A stretch of 64,000 nucleotides of DNA from assembly GCF_019042275.1 (NCBI RefSeq), contig NZ_JAHQCW010000031.1:1-64000 (forward strand). The letters are read 5' to 3'. The notes beneath the pieces are model-generated. The model was not told the DNA's origin. It worked only from the letters and a program-made list of their open reading frames with translations, and did no database searches. The DNA is from Diplocloster agilis. GTDB lineage: Bacteria; Bacillota; Clostridia; Lachnospirales; Lachnospiraceae. The position numbers were made by a program, and so were the translations under genes. Of this stretch, positions 34,723 to 42,897 are shown piece by piece; within the stretch, counting starts at the first letter, position 1, and every line of letters begins with the position of its first letter.

Positions 34723-34765
34723 ATCCGTAATAAAATACTTCGCGCGGGATATTTATTTTACGGAT
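34723..34765 (-). terminator. Hairpin at the end of the short Rnf-like operon
   Basis: ATCCGTAATAAAATA pairs with TATTTATTTTACGGAT, with a bulge, around a GC-rich loop. It begins three bases after the stop codon of the last gene of the operon. Confidence 0.55.
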
Positions 34766-34767
34766 CG

Positions 34768-35544
34768 TTATTTGACAACGGTCAGTACCATGTAAATAAG
34801 CCCTGTACTGATCAATTCGATGGGCAGCCCTCTCATCCGCTTACCGGTCCATGAATAGTTCAGCCGGTTTCTGACAGATAATACCAGAACTCCCACAAGA
34901 AGGATTCCCAGAATCCAGTTTACCGGCTGCCATTTTGAAAACAATTGGATCGGTACCGCCAATGCGGCTGCCGGTAATATGCTCAGCAGGCTGCCTCTTT
35001 CCTCTGACGTCTCATTGGTAACCGCATTGGCAATTCCCAGTATAACGCCGGCCGTAAGGAATCCAATGATCGGTGACTGAAACGCCTTCGCCAGGTATCC
35101 GCCTTCCAAAAATGCCCGGCCGAATATCTCCCCGTAGGCCAGAAGTTCTCTGAGAAGCCCCGCTGCCATCCATAATCCATAGACGACAGCCATCGGAAAG
35201 AGTACCGCATCGATATCGATATGCATCTTTCCCCAAAGGAAACTGCAAGCCATCAATACTCCCAGAATCAGCCAGACCAGCATTCTGCCCCTGTCAAAGG
35301 TCAGCCCGCCAACATAGCTGTAAGCGATCCGTCCTGCGGCATATGAAAGCGCTGTTTCCCCGATCAGCAGGGACGGAATCCTGGACCATTCCGGCACGCC
35401 TGCCTTACACATAAGCTCATGTAGCACAGAAGCGGCCACGGTCAATACGATCGTCAGAATTCCTGCCGCCAGCGCCTCCTTCAAGGTCCCGGAGCAAAAA
35501 ATAATCACAAAGGCAGCCGGAACCATCGGATATCTCTCAGTCAT
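34768..35544 (-). CDS. Unrecognised multi-pass membrane protein of the short Rnf-like operon
   Basis: About 258 residues with six to eight hydrophobic helices. I do not recognise the family. The short loops include ELMCKAGVPEW, SEERGSLL and RNRLNYSWTGKRMRG. It does not show the NVVLSRFLGLCPFLG motif of RnfA or the GLCPTLAV-type motif of RnfE, so it is probably not a simple RnfA/E homologue. It is the last gene after RnfG (26-32 base gap), and may be an extra membrane subunit that replaces them. The start at 35544 follows taggagg seven bases upstream. Confidence 0.6.
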   Translation of the reverse strand: MTERYPMVPAAFVIIFCSGTLKEALAAGILTIVLTVAASVLHELMCKAGVPEWSRIPSLLIGETALSYAAGRIAYSYVGGLTFDRGRMLVWLILGVLMACSFLWGKMHIDIDAVLFPMAVVYGLWMAAGLLRELLAYGEIFGRAFLEGGYLAKAFQSPIIGFLTAGVILGIANAVTNETSEERGSLLSILPAAALAVPIQLFSKWQPVNWILGILLVGVLVLSVRNRLNYSWTGKRMRGLPIELISTGLIYMVLTVVK

Positions 35545-35576
35545 ATACATTCCTCCTAAATTAAGTCTCCCGCTCT

Positions 35577-36593
35577 CTATGATAAGGTCCCCAGATAATT
35601 TTTGATAAATGTATAGCCTTTATCGATTCCTTCTATCACTGCCCGGGAAGAGATGGTCGCTCCCGACACCCCGTCCACAGTGGTTCCCCTGCCGCTATCG
35701 GCTGAGCCGGCGGCATCGGCTGAACCGGTAAGATCCTCCGAGCCGGCAGCATCCGCCGTCTGGGCGCCTTCCATCTGCGTTCCCGCAGCCTGCACAAGGC
35801 ATTGCTTCACCAGGGTGACAAAATCGGTGATCGAGATACTTACCCCTGCGACCGCGTCGGTCTTTCCCTGATCATCCGGGCTCAAGAAATCGGTAGACTG
35901 ATTCTCAATCACAGCCGCTGCCAGAGCCTCCGCCTGTTCTTTCCATGTGGGGCCGCTCTCCGTCATCACATATTCCCCATTATCACTCAACACCCGTTTT
36001 GATTTTCCCTCGGCGTCCAGAGCGTCCCATATGATCTCTGTCATCTTCCCGTCTGTTATCGTTAATTTCATCGTATTCCGGTAACCGTTATAATCCGGCT
36101 GATCCGCCTCCACCGTATAGGTGCCGTCCTCAAATGCCGTGCCCTCCGCCGGCAGCTCCGGCTCTGCCGCTGCATTTTTAAGTGTGACAGGAAGGGGTAC
36201 GTTCTTAAATTGTTCCAAAAAGGCAGGTTCCTTGATCAAAGCGCCCAGCCCTTCCGTCTCGTTGTGCTCCAGAACCTCCATCCGTGTTATGGTATCCCCA
36301 TTTTTATCAAACACCAGCTCTAACAGAAGATCTCCTCCGTAGCCCTTTGTTTTTGTCACCACTTTGTAGCCCCCTGCATTTCCCTGTTCATCCAGAATCC
36401 GGTAAGCGGACTGAATTGCCGGATCGACATTTCCAAAGCTGTTGATATCGATCTCTTTTTGTTCTCCTGCAACCGACTGTTCCGTCTCTTTATCGGTTCC
36501 CCTGCCAAAATAATTAGCGCCCAGGATAACGCCAAAGGCAATGACCGTGACGATAACCAGCGTAATAATTCCTTTCCATCCGTTATCTTTCAT
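35577..36593 (-). CDS. RnfG-like FMN-binding protein with an extra internal FMN-binding-like domain
   Basis: A 338-residue protein, against about 200 for ordinary RnfG. An N-terminal membrane anchor (residues 8-27) is followed by an RnfG-like domain with GYGGDLLLELVFDKNGDTI and HNETEGLGALIKEPAF. Residues about 150-270 hold an inserted FMN_bind-like domain (EDGTYTVEADQPDYNGYRN, DAVAGVSISITDF). An Ala/Gly/Ser/Asp-rich linker then leads to DGVSGATISSRAV, a consensus ApbE flavinylation site. In the internal copy the acceptor position is Ser instead of Thr (DAVAGVS), so its flavinylation is uncertain. It probably carries electrons on the outer face of the membrane. Confidence 0.88.
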   Translation of the reverse strand: MKDNGWKGIITLVIVTVIAFGVILGANYFGRGTDKETEQSVAGEQKEIDINSFGNVDPAIQSAYRILDEQGNAGGYKVVTKTKGYGGDLLLELVFDKNGDTITRMEVLEHNETEGLGALIKEPAFLEQFKNVPLPVTLKNAAAEPELPAEGTAFEDGTYTVEADQPDYNGYRNTMKLTITDGKMTEIIWDALDAEGKSKRVLSDNGEYVMTESGPTWKEQAEALAAAVIENQSTDFLSPDDQGKTDAVAGVSISITDFVTLVKQCLVQAAGTQMEGAQTADAAGSEDLTGSADAAGSADSGRGTTVDGVSGATISSRAVIEGIDKGYTFIKNYLGTLS

Positions 36594-36641
36594 AATTTCC
36601 TCCTTCTATGCGTTTACCGCACATATCGATATAGATGTGAT

Positions 36642-37598
36642 TTACATGGCTGTTTTTTGATCTTTGTCGTACTTCGTGCCGTATACATGCTTCTGTTCAA
36701 ATCTGGCCAACAGGCCAACCATGCAGTTGGCAGCCAGTATACCAAAGCAGACGCCTTCGGGATAGCTGCTGTAGATCCGCACCAGTCCGGTTATAATTCC
36801 CGCCGCCACGCTGTAGATCAGTCTGCCCCTGGCGGATATGAAGGAATAGTCGGTCAGCATATAGCAGGCTCCCAGAATTAAACTTCCTCCCAGAAGATTG
36901 GTCACCGGGTCACCGCCGAACAGATGTCCTCCTCCTAATACAAATGTAACAACCAGTACGGTGAGAATGTAAGCCAGTGAAGCCTTTACATTAATCAGGC
37001 CCCGGTAGCACAGATACCCCGCTCCCACCAGCAGCAGCAGTTTGCTGGTCTCTCCCAATGCGCCGGGAACATACCCAAGGAACATATCCAGCCAGGAATA
37101 ATTTCCCTGCTCTCCCGCTTTCATAGCAGCCAGCACCGTTGCGGAGGATACCGCGTCAGTTCCCGCAGCCGGTACATACTGAATAATCTTCCCCGGCCAA
37201 ACCACCATCAAAAGCAGCCGCCCGGCCAGCGCCGGATTCATGAAATTACTTCCAATCCCGCCGAACAATTGCTTTACGACAATAATCGCAAATATTCCCG
37301 AAATAATAATGAGAATCACCGGCGTCGTTACCGGTACCTGAAACGCAATCAAAATCCCTGTCACGACCGCGCTGAAATCAAATGCCGTGATCTGTTTTCC
37401 GGTCAGCCATTCCCAAACCAATTCCGAAAGCACACAGGTGATGACGGATGTCACGACCAGCAGCAGGCTTCGTATCCCAAAAAAGTAGACCGATCCCGTA
37501 AGCGCCGGCATCAGCGCAAGCGCCACATCCCCCATAATCCGCCTGGTAGTATTTTCTCCCCGTAAAAAAGGCCCTTTTCTTCCCTGTTCTTCTGTCAT
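36642..37598 (-). CDS. RnfD-like membrane subunit (short operon)
   Basis: A 318-residue membrane protein of the NqrB/RnfD family. It keeps DVALALMPALTGSVYFFGIRS, FGGIGSNFMNPALAGRLLL and GACYMLTDYSFISARGR. The covalent FMN site is GTDAVSSATVLAAMK, a variant of the usual DGxTGATPL but with the acceptor Thr kept. It overlaps the RnfC gene by four bases (ATGA), so translation is coupled. It is paralogous to the RnfD of the full operon at 47549-48481. Confidence 0.92.
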   Translation of the reverse strand: MTEEQGRKGPFLRGENTTRRIMGDVALALMPALTGSVYFFGIRSLLLVVTSVITCVLSELVWEWLTGKQITAFDFSAVVTGILIAFQVPVTTPVILIIISGIFAIIVVKQLFGGIGSNFMNPALAGRLLLMVVWPGKIIQYVPAAGTDAVSSATVLAAMKAGEQGNYSWLDMFLGYVPGALGETSKLLLLVGAGYLCYRGLINVKASLAYILTVLVVTFVLGGGHLFGGDPVTNLLGGSLILGACYMLTDYSFISARGRLIYSVAAGIITGLVRIYSSYPEGVCFGILAANCMVGLLARFEQKHVYGTKYDKDQKTAM

Positions 37599-38938
37599 TG
37601 GATCACCCCTTTCTTGCGAAACGTCTGTTTGACCGCATTCCTGGCCGCGATATTCCGAAATGCCAGCTCAATCCTGGCCGGACAGACATAGGAACAGGCG
37701 CCGCAGCCGATGCATTCCGTAGCATAGAGTTTCCTGCAGACATCCAGTTTCCCGTTCCGGTATGCAAAATCAATCTTAAACGGATTCAGCCCCGCCGGGC
37801 AGACCCGTCCGCAGGCGCCGCAGCGGATGCAGGGCGTCTCAGTGGTAACCTGCTCCGGCAGGATCAGTATCCCCGAAGTGGCTTTTGACACAGCGCCTTC
37901 CGCCCGTTCCGCCCGCACATTTGTGCCAATACAATAACCGGTCATCGGGCCTCCCACGATCATCTGGTTCTGACCGGCGGATACATCGCCTGCCTTGCGA
38001 AGCAGCTCCTGAAACCGGGTTCCGACCGGTACCAGAAAATTCCCGGGCCGCTCCACGCAGCCGCTGACCGTCACATAGCGTCTGATCAGCGGCAGGCCTG
38101 CGAACACCATATCGGCCACGGCATTCGCAGTCGCCACATTCGATACGATCACTCCCACATCCGCCGGCAGGCCGCCGGACGGCACTTCCATATCAAGTAC
38201 CGACTGTATCAGCTGGCGCTCTCCCCCCTGGGGATACATGGTGGGCAGTTCCTGTAGGCGGATGGGTACTTCCTTTTTCTTCAGGATCGTCCGGAAATTT
38301 TCGATCACGTCCAGCTTATTATCCTCAATACAAAGAACCGCCTCAGCCGCTCCCGCAGCTTTTATCAACAGCTGGATTCCGTTCAGTATCCCCATCGGCT
38401 GTTCCCGCATCAATATATGGTCACAGGTAAGATACGGCTCGCATTCCGCTGCGTTGACCAGTATGGTTTGTATATTTTTCTCTGTCTGATATTTTCGAAA
38501 TGCCGGAAAGCCCGCGCCTCCCATACCGATAATTCCGCCTTTTTCCATGGAGCGCAGGATATCTTCCCTGGTTATTCCGTCATTTTCCATCCACTCCGTC
38601 TGATAGCTGCGCACTTCCGGAGCCGTATCCGCCTCTTCCGCCCGTATGACACAGACTTCTCCCAGGCTTCCTGTCTTTTTGATCTTAGTCACATGGCCGG
38701 TCACGCTGGCATGGACCGCCGCCGCGGCAAAGGTCTGCGGAATCCCGATCAGCTGCCCGCGATGAACGAAATCTCCTTCCTTCACCAACAGCCGGCAGAC
38801 ATTTCCCGGAGTCTGTTCCATGGAAATCTCAACGAGTTCGGGATTTACCTCCGTCACCGGGGCCTGAACCGTTAATGCCTTATCTGAACCATCTGTCGGA
38901 TGGATTCCGCCCAGGAATCCGGATGAATTCTTTTTCAT
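37595..38938 (-). CDS. RnfC-like NADH/FMN and Fe-S subunit (short operon)
   Basis: About 447 residues. It has an N-terminal barrel-sandwich domain (FLGGIHPTDGSDKALT), the NADH/FMN-binding Rossmann part with GMGGAGFPAFRKYQ, VNAAECEPYLTCDH and TMYPQGGERQL, and two ferredoxin-type [4Fe-4S] motifs near the C-terminus (CIRCGACGRVC, CIGCGACSYVC). All cofactor motifs look intact. It is first in an operon that lacks rnfA, rnfE and rnfB. The start at 38938 has an agaggga site. Confidence 0.93.
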   Translation of the reverse strand: MKKNSSGFLGGIHPTDGSDKALTVQAPVTEVNPELVEISMEQTPGNVCRLLVKEGDFVHRGQLIGIPQTFAAAAVHASVTGHVTKIKKTGSLGEVCVIRAEEADTAPEVRSYQTEWMENDGITREDILRSMEKGGIIGMGGAGFPAFRKYQTEKNIQTILVNAAECEPYLTCDHILMREQPMGILNGIQLLIKAAGAAEAVLCIEDNKLDVIENFRTILKKKEVPIRLQELPTMYPQGGERQLIQSVLDMEVPSGGLPADVGVIVSNVATANAVADMVFAGLPLIRRYVTVSGCVERPGNFLVPVGTRFQELLRKAGDVSAGQNQMIVGGPMTGYCIGTNVRAERAEGAVSKATSGILILPEQVTTETPCIRCGACGRVCPAGLNPFKIDFAYRNGKLDVCRKLYATECIGCGACSYVCPARIELAFRNIAARNAVKQTFRKKGVIQ

Positions 38939-39022
38939 GTCTGCTCCCTCTTTTCTCTTATTCCATTCTTTCTTTTCCCGAGTATTCAAAACGTTAAAAA
39001 CATCGCGCTGTTCTCCCATGCC

Positions 39023-39051
39023 TTGACAGTTTCCACAATCTTATTTAATAT
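39023..39051 (+). promoter_or_regulatory. Promoter of the apbE gene
   Basis: TTGACA (39023-39028), a 17-base spacer and TAATAT (39046-39051). A small hairpin, GTGCG-N6-CGCAC (39104-39119), lies between it and the ribosome-binding site. The same 195-base gap must also hold the promoter of the divergent Rnf-like operon, which I cannot assign. Confidence 0.78.
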
Positions 39052-39133
39052 GAAAAGAAACGCTTTGAGGCAGAAATGCTCCTGCTTCCTAAAAGCATAG
39101 AAAGTGCGGTACAACGCACACAGGGAGGAAAAA

Positions 39134-40132
39134 ATGACACGTCGTTTTCATAGATATATACTATTTTGGCTCATATTGGCAATTTTTATCCCTTCCTTAT
39201 CCGGTTGTGATATAAAAAATACAGGCCAGCCGCTCAGCGCTTCCGCGATCAAGTTAAATACCTTTGTCACCGTCAAGATTTATGACATTAAAAAACAATC
39301 CATACTGGATCACTGCATGGAAATGATCGATCAGTATGAACTGTTATTTTCCCGGACGAATCCCGAAAGCGAGCTGTATCAGTTAAATGAACATCAATTA
39401 GAGACGGACCTTCTCTCCAAGCCCCTTCAGGATCTGATTCAAATCGGGCTTGACTACAGCGCCGCCTCCTCCGGCGCCTTCGACATCGCCATCGAGCCGG
39501 TCTCCTCCCTGTGGGATTTCACCGCCGAGCATCCGGTTCCCCCCGATCCGGCCGACATTCAGGCCGCGCTTCCCTACGTAAAGGCCTCCGGCGTCCACCT
39601 GCAGGACGGCCGCATCACCTTTGACGATCCCCATATGGGCATCGATCTGGGCGGCATCGCCAAGGGTTATATCGCCGACCGCCTCAAGGAGTATCTGATA
39701 TCCCAAGGTGTGCACAGCGCCATGATTAATCTGGGCGGCAACGTCTTATGCGTGGGGACGAAGCCCGACGGCTCCCCCTTTGAGATCGGCATCCAGAAAC
39801 CGTTCTCCGAGCGCAACGAAGTCATCACCACGATCCCCGTCACCGGTCAGTCCGTGGTCTCCTCCGGGGTCTACGAGAGATACTTTGATTATGAGGGTGT
39901 CCGCTATCATCACCTTCTGGACCCCGCCACCGGATATCCCGTCAAAAACGATCTTCTGGAAGTCACCATTCTATCCGACCAATCCGTAGACGGCGACGCC
40001 CTGAGTACCACCTGCTTCGTACTGGGGCTGGATGAGGGAATGGAGCTCATCGAATCCCTTCCCGACGTGGAGGCCATGTTTATCACCGACGATAACCAAC
40101 TTCATTACTCCAGCGGGTTTCCGAAGATGTGA
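39134..40132 (+). CDS. apbE: FAD:protein FMN transferase (ApbE), lipoprotein
   Basis: A 332-residue exported lipoprotein that transfers FMN from FAD onto a Thr in RnfG, RnfD and related proteins. The signal peptide ends in IPSLSGCDIK. ApbE motifs are present: MIDQYELLFSRTNPESELYQLN, GIDLGGIAKGYIADRL, SAMINLGGNVLCVG and LLDPATGYPVKND. It is divergent from the short Rnf-like operon and only about 4.7 kb from the complete one, so it may serve both. The start at 39134 follows gggagga. Its middle and 3' half are clearly richer in G+C than its 5' end. Confidence 0.95.
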   Translation: MTRRFHRYILFWLILAIFIPSLSGCDIKNTGQPLSASAIKLNTFVTVKIYDIKKQSILDHCMEMIDQYELLFSRTNPESELYQLNEHQLETDLLSKPLQDLIQIGLDYSAASSGAFDIAIEPVSSLWDFTAEHPVPPDPADIQAALPYVKASGVHLQDGRITFDDPHMGIDLGGIAKGYIADRLKEYLISQGVHSAMINLGGNVLCVGTKPDGSPFEIGIQKPFSERNEVITTIPVTGQSVVSSGVYERYFDYEGVRYHHLLDPATGYPVKNDLLEVTILSDQSVDGDALSTTCFVLGLDEGMELIESLPDVEAMFITDDNQLHYSSGFPKM

Positions 40133-40157
40133 GCACGGCAAGATTACAAAATAAGTT

Positions 40158-40231
40158 AAAAAAGCACTGCCCGGATGGTATGCTCCCTGTCTAATTAACA
40201 GGGAGCGTATCCATTCCGGGCAGTGCTTTTT
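40158..40231. terminator. Strong bidirectional terminator between apbE and rhaA
   Basis: AAAAAGCACTGCCCGGA pairs with TCCGGGCAGTGCTTTTT, and an inner stem, GCTCCCTGT-loop-ACAGGGAGC, extends it. T-runs occur on both strands. Confidence 0.92.
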
Positions 40232-40245
40232 GCAACGATATCTAT

Positions 40246-41511
40246 TTAGCTTCTCACTTTTAAGATCTCTGCTTCGTAAGCTTTTACTTCTTCCAGCCAA
40301 TCCAGGCTTACGCCGGCGTTCTGCTGTGCGCAGTAGTAATCCCATACAAGGGAGAAGGGAGCGGCTTTGAACTCCTCTTTAAAGGCCAGTCTGGCGCTGA
40401 CATCTCCGGTTGCTTCCAGTTCTTTCATCTTGTCAACCGGCTGTAACAGAGCGGCTAACATTGCCTTTCTGGTGTTGCGAAGACCGATGGTCCAGGCGCA
40501 GATTCTGTTGATGGATGCGTCGAAGAAATCTGTTGCGATATAGGTATCCTGCAGTCTGTTCAGGCGGACCAGCTCTTCCATGATCGCTCTGGTTTCATCG
40601 TCAAAGCTGACTACGTGATCGGAATCCCACCGTACCGGACGGGATACATGTAATAAGATATGATCCACAAACGCATACAGCGCGCCCAGTTTCGCGGAAA
40701 CCACTTCGGTCGGATGGAAATGGCCGGTGTCCAGAGTCATGATGATGTTATCTTTGCGGGCATTTAATGCATACGCCATACTAAACTCATGAGATCCCAC
40801 GGTATAGCTCTCAGCGCCGATACCAAATACTTTGGACTCGATACCGTCCATAACGCCTACCACGTCTTTGGTAGCCTCGAAGATCTGGTCATAGCTGTCT
40901 TTCATGCGCAATCTCGGTCCAACCGTATCGATCGGGAATTCTTTGTCCCCGTCGGGAGTCCAGTGATTGATCACGCAGGTCTTGCCGGTTCTCTCATAGA
41001 AGTACTGGCCAATCCGGCGGCAGTTGATTCCATGCTGAATCCAGAATTTACGGATCTCTTCATCTGCGGAGGATAAGGTTGCCTTCTCACTCAGCGGATG
41101 AGAGAAATATGTAGGGTTGAAATCAAGGCCAACGCCTTTTTCTACCGCCCAGTCCGCCCATTTTTTGAAATGTTCGGGAGCAACTTCGTTTCTGTCCACA
41201 AAAGTATCGGCTTCCAGGTAGCTGGCGTGCAGATTTACCTTTATCTCACCGGGAATATATTTCATCGCGACTTCCAGATCCGCCCGAAGCTCTTCCCCGT
41301 TTCTGGCTTTTCCTGGATAGTTACCGGTCGTCTGGATTCCTCCGGTCAAAGAAGTGTCTTCCTTCTTCTCCAAACCTGCCACATCGTCTCCCTGCCAGCA
41401 ATGCATGGAGATCGGAGTCTCATTGGCAACCTTGATTGCCTCGTCTACATCTACACCAAACTGCGCATAATACGCTTTTGCGGCTTCATAGCCCTGCTTT
41501 ACATCGTACAT
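40246..41511 (-). CDS. rhaA: L-rhamnose isomerase
   Basis: A 421-residue isomerase converting L-rhamnose to L-rhamnulose, a metal-dependent TIM-barrel enzyme. It starts MYDVKQGYEAAKAYYAQFGVD. Typical blocks are ISMHCWQGDDVAGLE, DFNPTYFSHP, IMTLDTGHFHPTEVVSAK and HVSRPVRWDSDHVV. Neither the kinase (rhaB) nor the aldolase (rhaD) is in the window. It lies downstream of an AraC-family regulator, with a consensus -10 and an inverted repeat between them. The start at 41511 follows aaggaaggtgg. Confidence 0.96.
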   Translation of the reverse strand: MYDVKQGYEAAKAYYAQFGVDVDEAIKVANETPISMHCWQGDDVAGLEKKEDTSLTGGIQTTGNYPGKARNGEELRADLEVAMKYIPGEIKVNLHASYLEADTFVDRNEVAPEHFKKWADWAVEKGVGLDFNPTYFSHPLSEKATLSSADEEIRKFWIQHGINCRRIGQYFYERTGKTCVINHWTPDGDKEFPIDTVGPRLRMKDSYDQIFEATKDVVGVMDGIESKVFGIGAESYTVGSHEFSMAYALNARKDNIIMTLDTGHFHPTEVVSAKLGALYAFVDHILLHVSRPVRWDSDHVVSFDDETRAIMEELVRLNRLQDTYIATDFFDASINRICAWTIGLRNTRKAMLAALLQPVDKMKELEATGDVSARLAFKEEFKAAPFSLVWDYYCAQQNAGVSLDWLEEVKAYEAEILKVRS

Positions 41512-41569
41512 TGTTTTTTTCCACCTTCCTTGTTTCATTCATCTTCGTAAAAGTTCCTTGATGACATTT

Positions 41570-41627
41570 ATTATACGGGATTTCCCATCAGATAACAAGG
41601 ACGTTAATTCTCAATATTTACGTCCTT
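41570..41627 (-). promoter_or_regulatory. rhaA promoter with an AraC-type inverted repeat
   Basis: Minus strand TTGTTA (41593-41598), a 17-base spacer and TATAAT (41570-41575). An inverted repeat, AAGGACGT-N15-ACGTCCTT (41597-41627), overlaps the -35 box, the usual place for an AraC/RhaS-type activator. Confidence 0.82.
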
Positions 41628-41637
41628 ATTTTCCATT

Positions 41638-42624
41638 CTACTCTTCACTGTCACGGCGGTCCGAAAAGCTCATCCGGTATTGTCTGGGACTCATCCCGAA
41701 TTTATCCTTGAACATCCGGTGAAAATAGCTGGTATTGTCATAGCCCACCCGGAAAATAATATCTGTAATCGGAAGGGCCGTCTTCATCAGCAGATGCACG
41801 GTCTGATTCAACCGCTTTTCATGCAGCAGCTCCTGGAACGTCCGGCCCGTACTGCTTTTAACCAGCTTGCTCATATTGGAGACGGACTGTCCCAAACTAT
41901 CCGCCAGCTCGGTCAGGGTGGCCGTCTGATAGTTTTCCTCTATATACTTAAGCGTCTGCATAGCGGTTGCGCTCTGCTGCTGATCCGGGTTGGACTGCTC
42001 GATCTTATCCGTGTAGTTCACAAGCAGCATAAACAACAGTCCCATGGTCGTCTGGTTCAACTGCCTGTGATTGACCGGCTGATTCAGCAGAGACCAGATC
42101 AGGTTCTCCACCAGATTCTGCACCGGCAGCACATCCGCCACCTTATAATGCAGATAACCGGCGCTGTTATTATTTTTCCGCAGCGTGTCCACCACGAAAT
42201 CGCTCAATACATTTTCCCGCTGAATCATGGGCAGCACTTCATCAAAAAACTGGGGCAGGATAAAAAAATTAATACAGATATCTTCCTTTCCGGCTTCCAG
42301 AATTTCATGGGAGGCAAACTGATTCAAAAACAACAATTCCCCTTTTCCCAGCACCAGCCTGGTTTCCCGGTTGATGATATGGGTCGTCGTCCCCGAGCAC
42401 ATATACATGATCTCAATATAATTATGCCTGTGTTCCGGGAACGGAATAAATCTGGTATGGGTACGGATATCAATCAGGCGGCCCTTATCCATCATCTTGG
42501 CGCTGTCCACCGTAAATTCACTGGAGCTGGTATACAGCTCTCTTTGCACCTGCTTATCCCCCGTCAGAATCCTTCTCTCCTCTTCTGTAATCGCGGAAAG
42601 TCTCTCCATCAGTTCCTGCTTCAT
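41638..42624 (-). CDS. AraC-family regulator with cupin sensor domain
   Basis: A 328-residue regulator. The N-terminal half holds an AraC-type cupin domain (FPEHRHNYIEIMYMCSGTTTH), and the C-terminal 100 residues hold two helix-turn-helix motifs (LTELADSLGQSVSNMSKLVK and FRVGYDNTSYFHRMFKDKFG, ending MSPRQYR). It is encoded immediately upstream of rhaA in the same direction, so it is probably the rhamnose-responsive activator, in the manner of RhaR/RhaS. Assignment of the effector is inference. Confidence 0.92.
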   Translation of the reverse strand: MKQELMERLSAITEEERRILTGDKQVQRELYTSSSEFTVDSAKMMDKGRLIDIRTHTRFIPFPEHRHNYIEIMYMCSGTTTHIINRETRLVLGKGELLFLNQFASHEILEAGKEDICINFFILPQFFDEVLPMIQRENVLSDFVVDTLRKNNNSAGYLHYKVADVLPVQNLVENLIWSLLNQPVNHRQLNQTTMGLLFMLLVNYTDKIEQSNPDQQQSATAMQTLKYIEENYQTATLTELADSLGQSVSNMSKLVKSSTGRTFQELLHEKRLNQTVHLLMKTALPITDIIFRVGYDNTSYFHRMFKDKFGMSPRQYRMSFSDRRDSEE

Positions 42625-42839
42625 CGGTTTGGAATCCCTCCTCTCTGATCACTTGGTCTCCCCATTTTGGTATCTACCCTGCTATATTACCACATTTGCA
42701 AAGGGATTACAGCTGTTATTCACTTCAAACAGCAGGCTACCCTTCTCCCTGCTAATAATACTCGGGCCAGGCACGGGATAAATGATAATTGGATAATGAT
42801 AACTGGATAAATCTGGACGGAAGAATAACAAGTATTTGG

Positions 42840-42868
42840 TTGTGCAATCAGAATCTATTGTTTATAAT
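42840..42868 (+). promoter_or_regulatory. Promoter of the second AraC-family gene
   Basis: TTGTGC (42840-42845), a 17-base spacer and TATAAT (42863-42868). About 30 bases upstream are two overlapping direct repeats of the form aatgataaYtggataa (42781-42796 and 42795-42810), possible activator sites. Nothing else is seen in the 42625-42897 gap. Confidence 0.6.
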
Positions 42869-42897
42869 TTTATTGTGACATTGAGAGGATGAATTAC

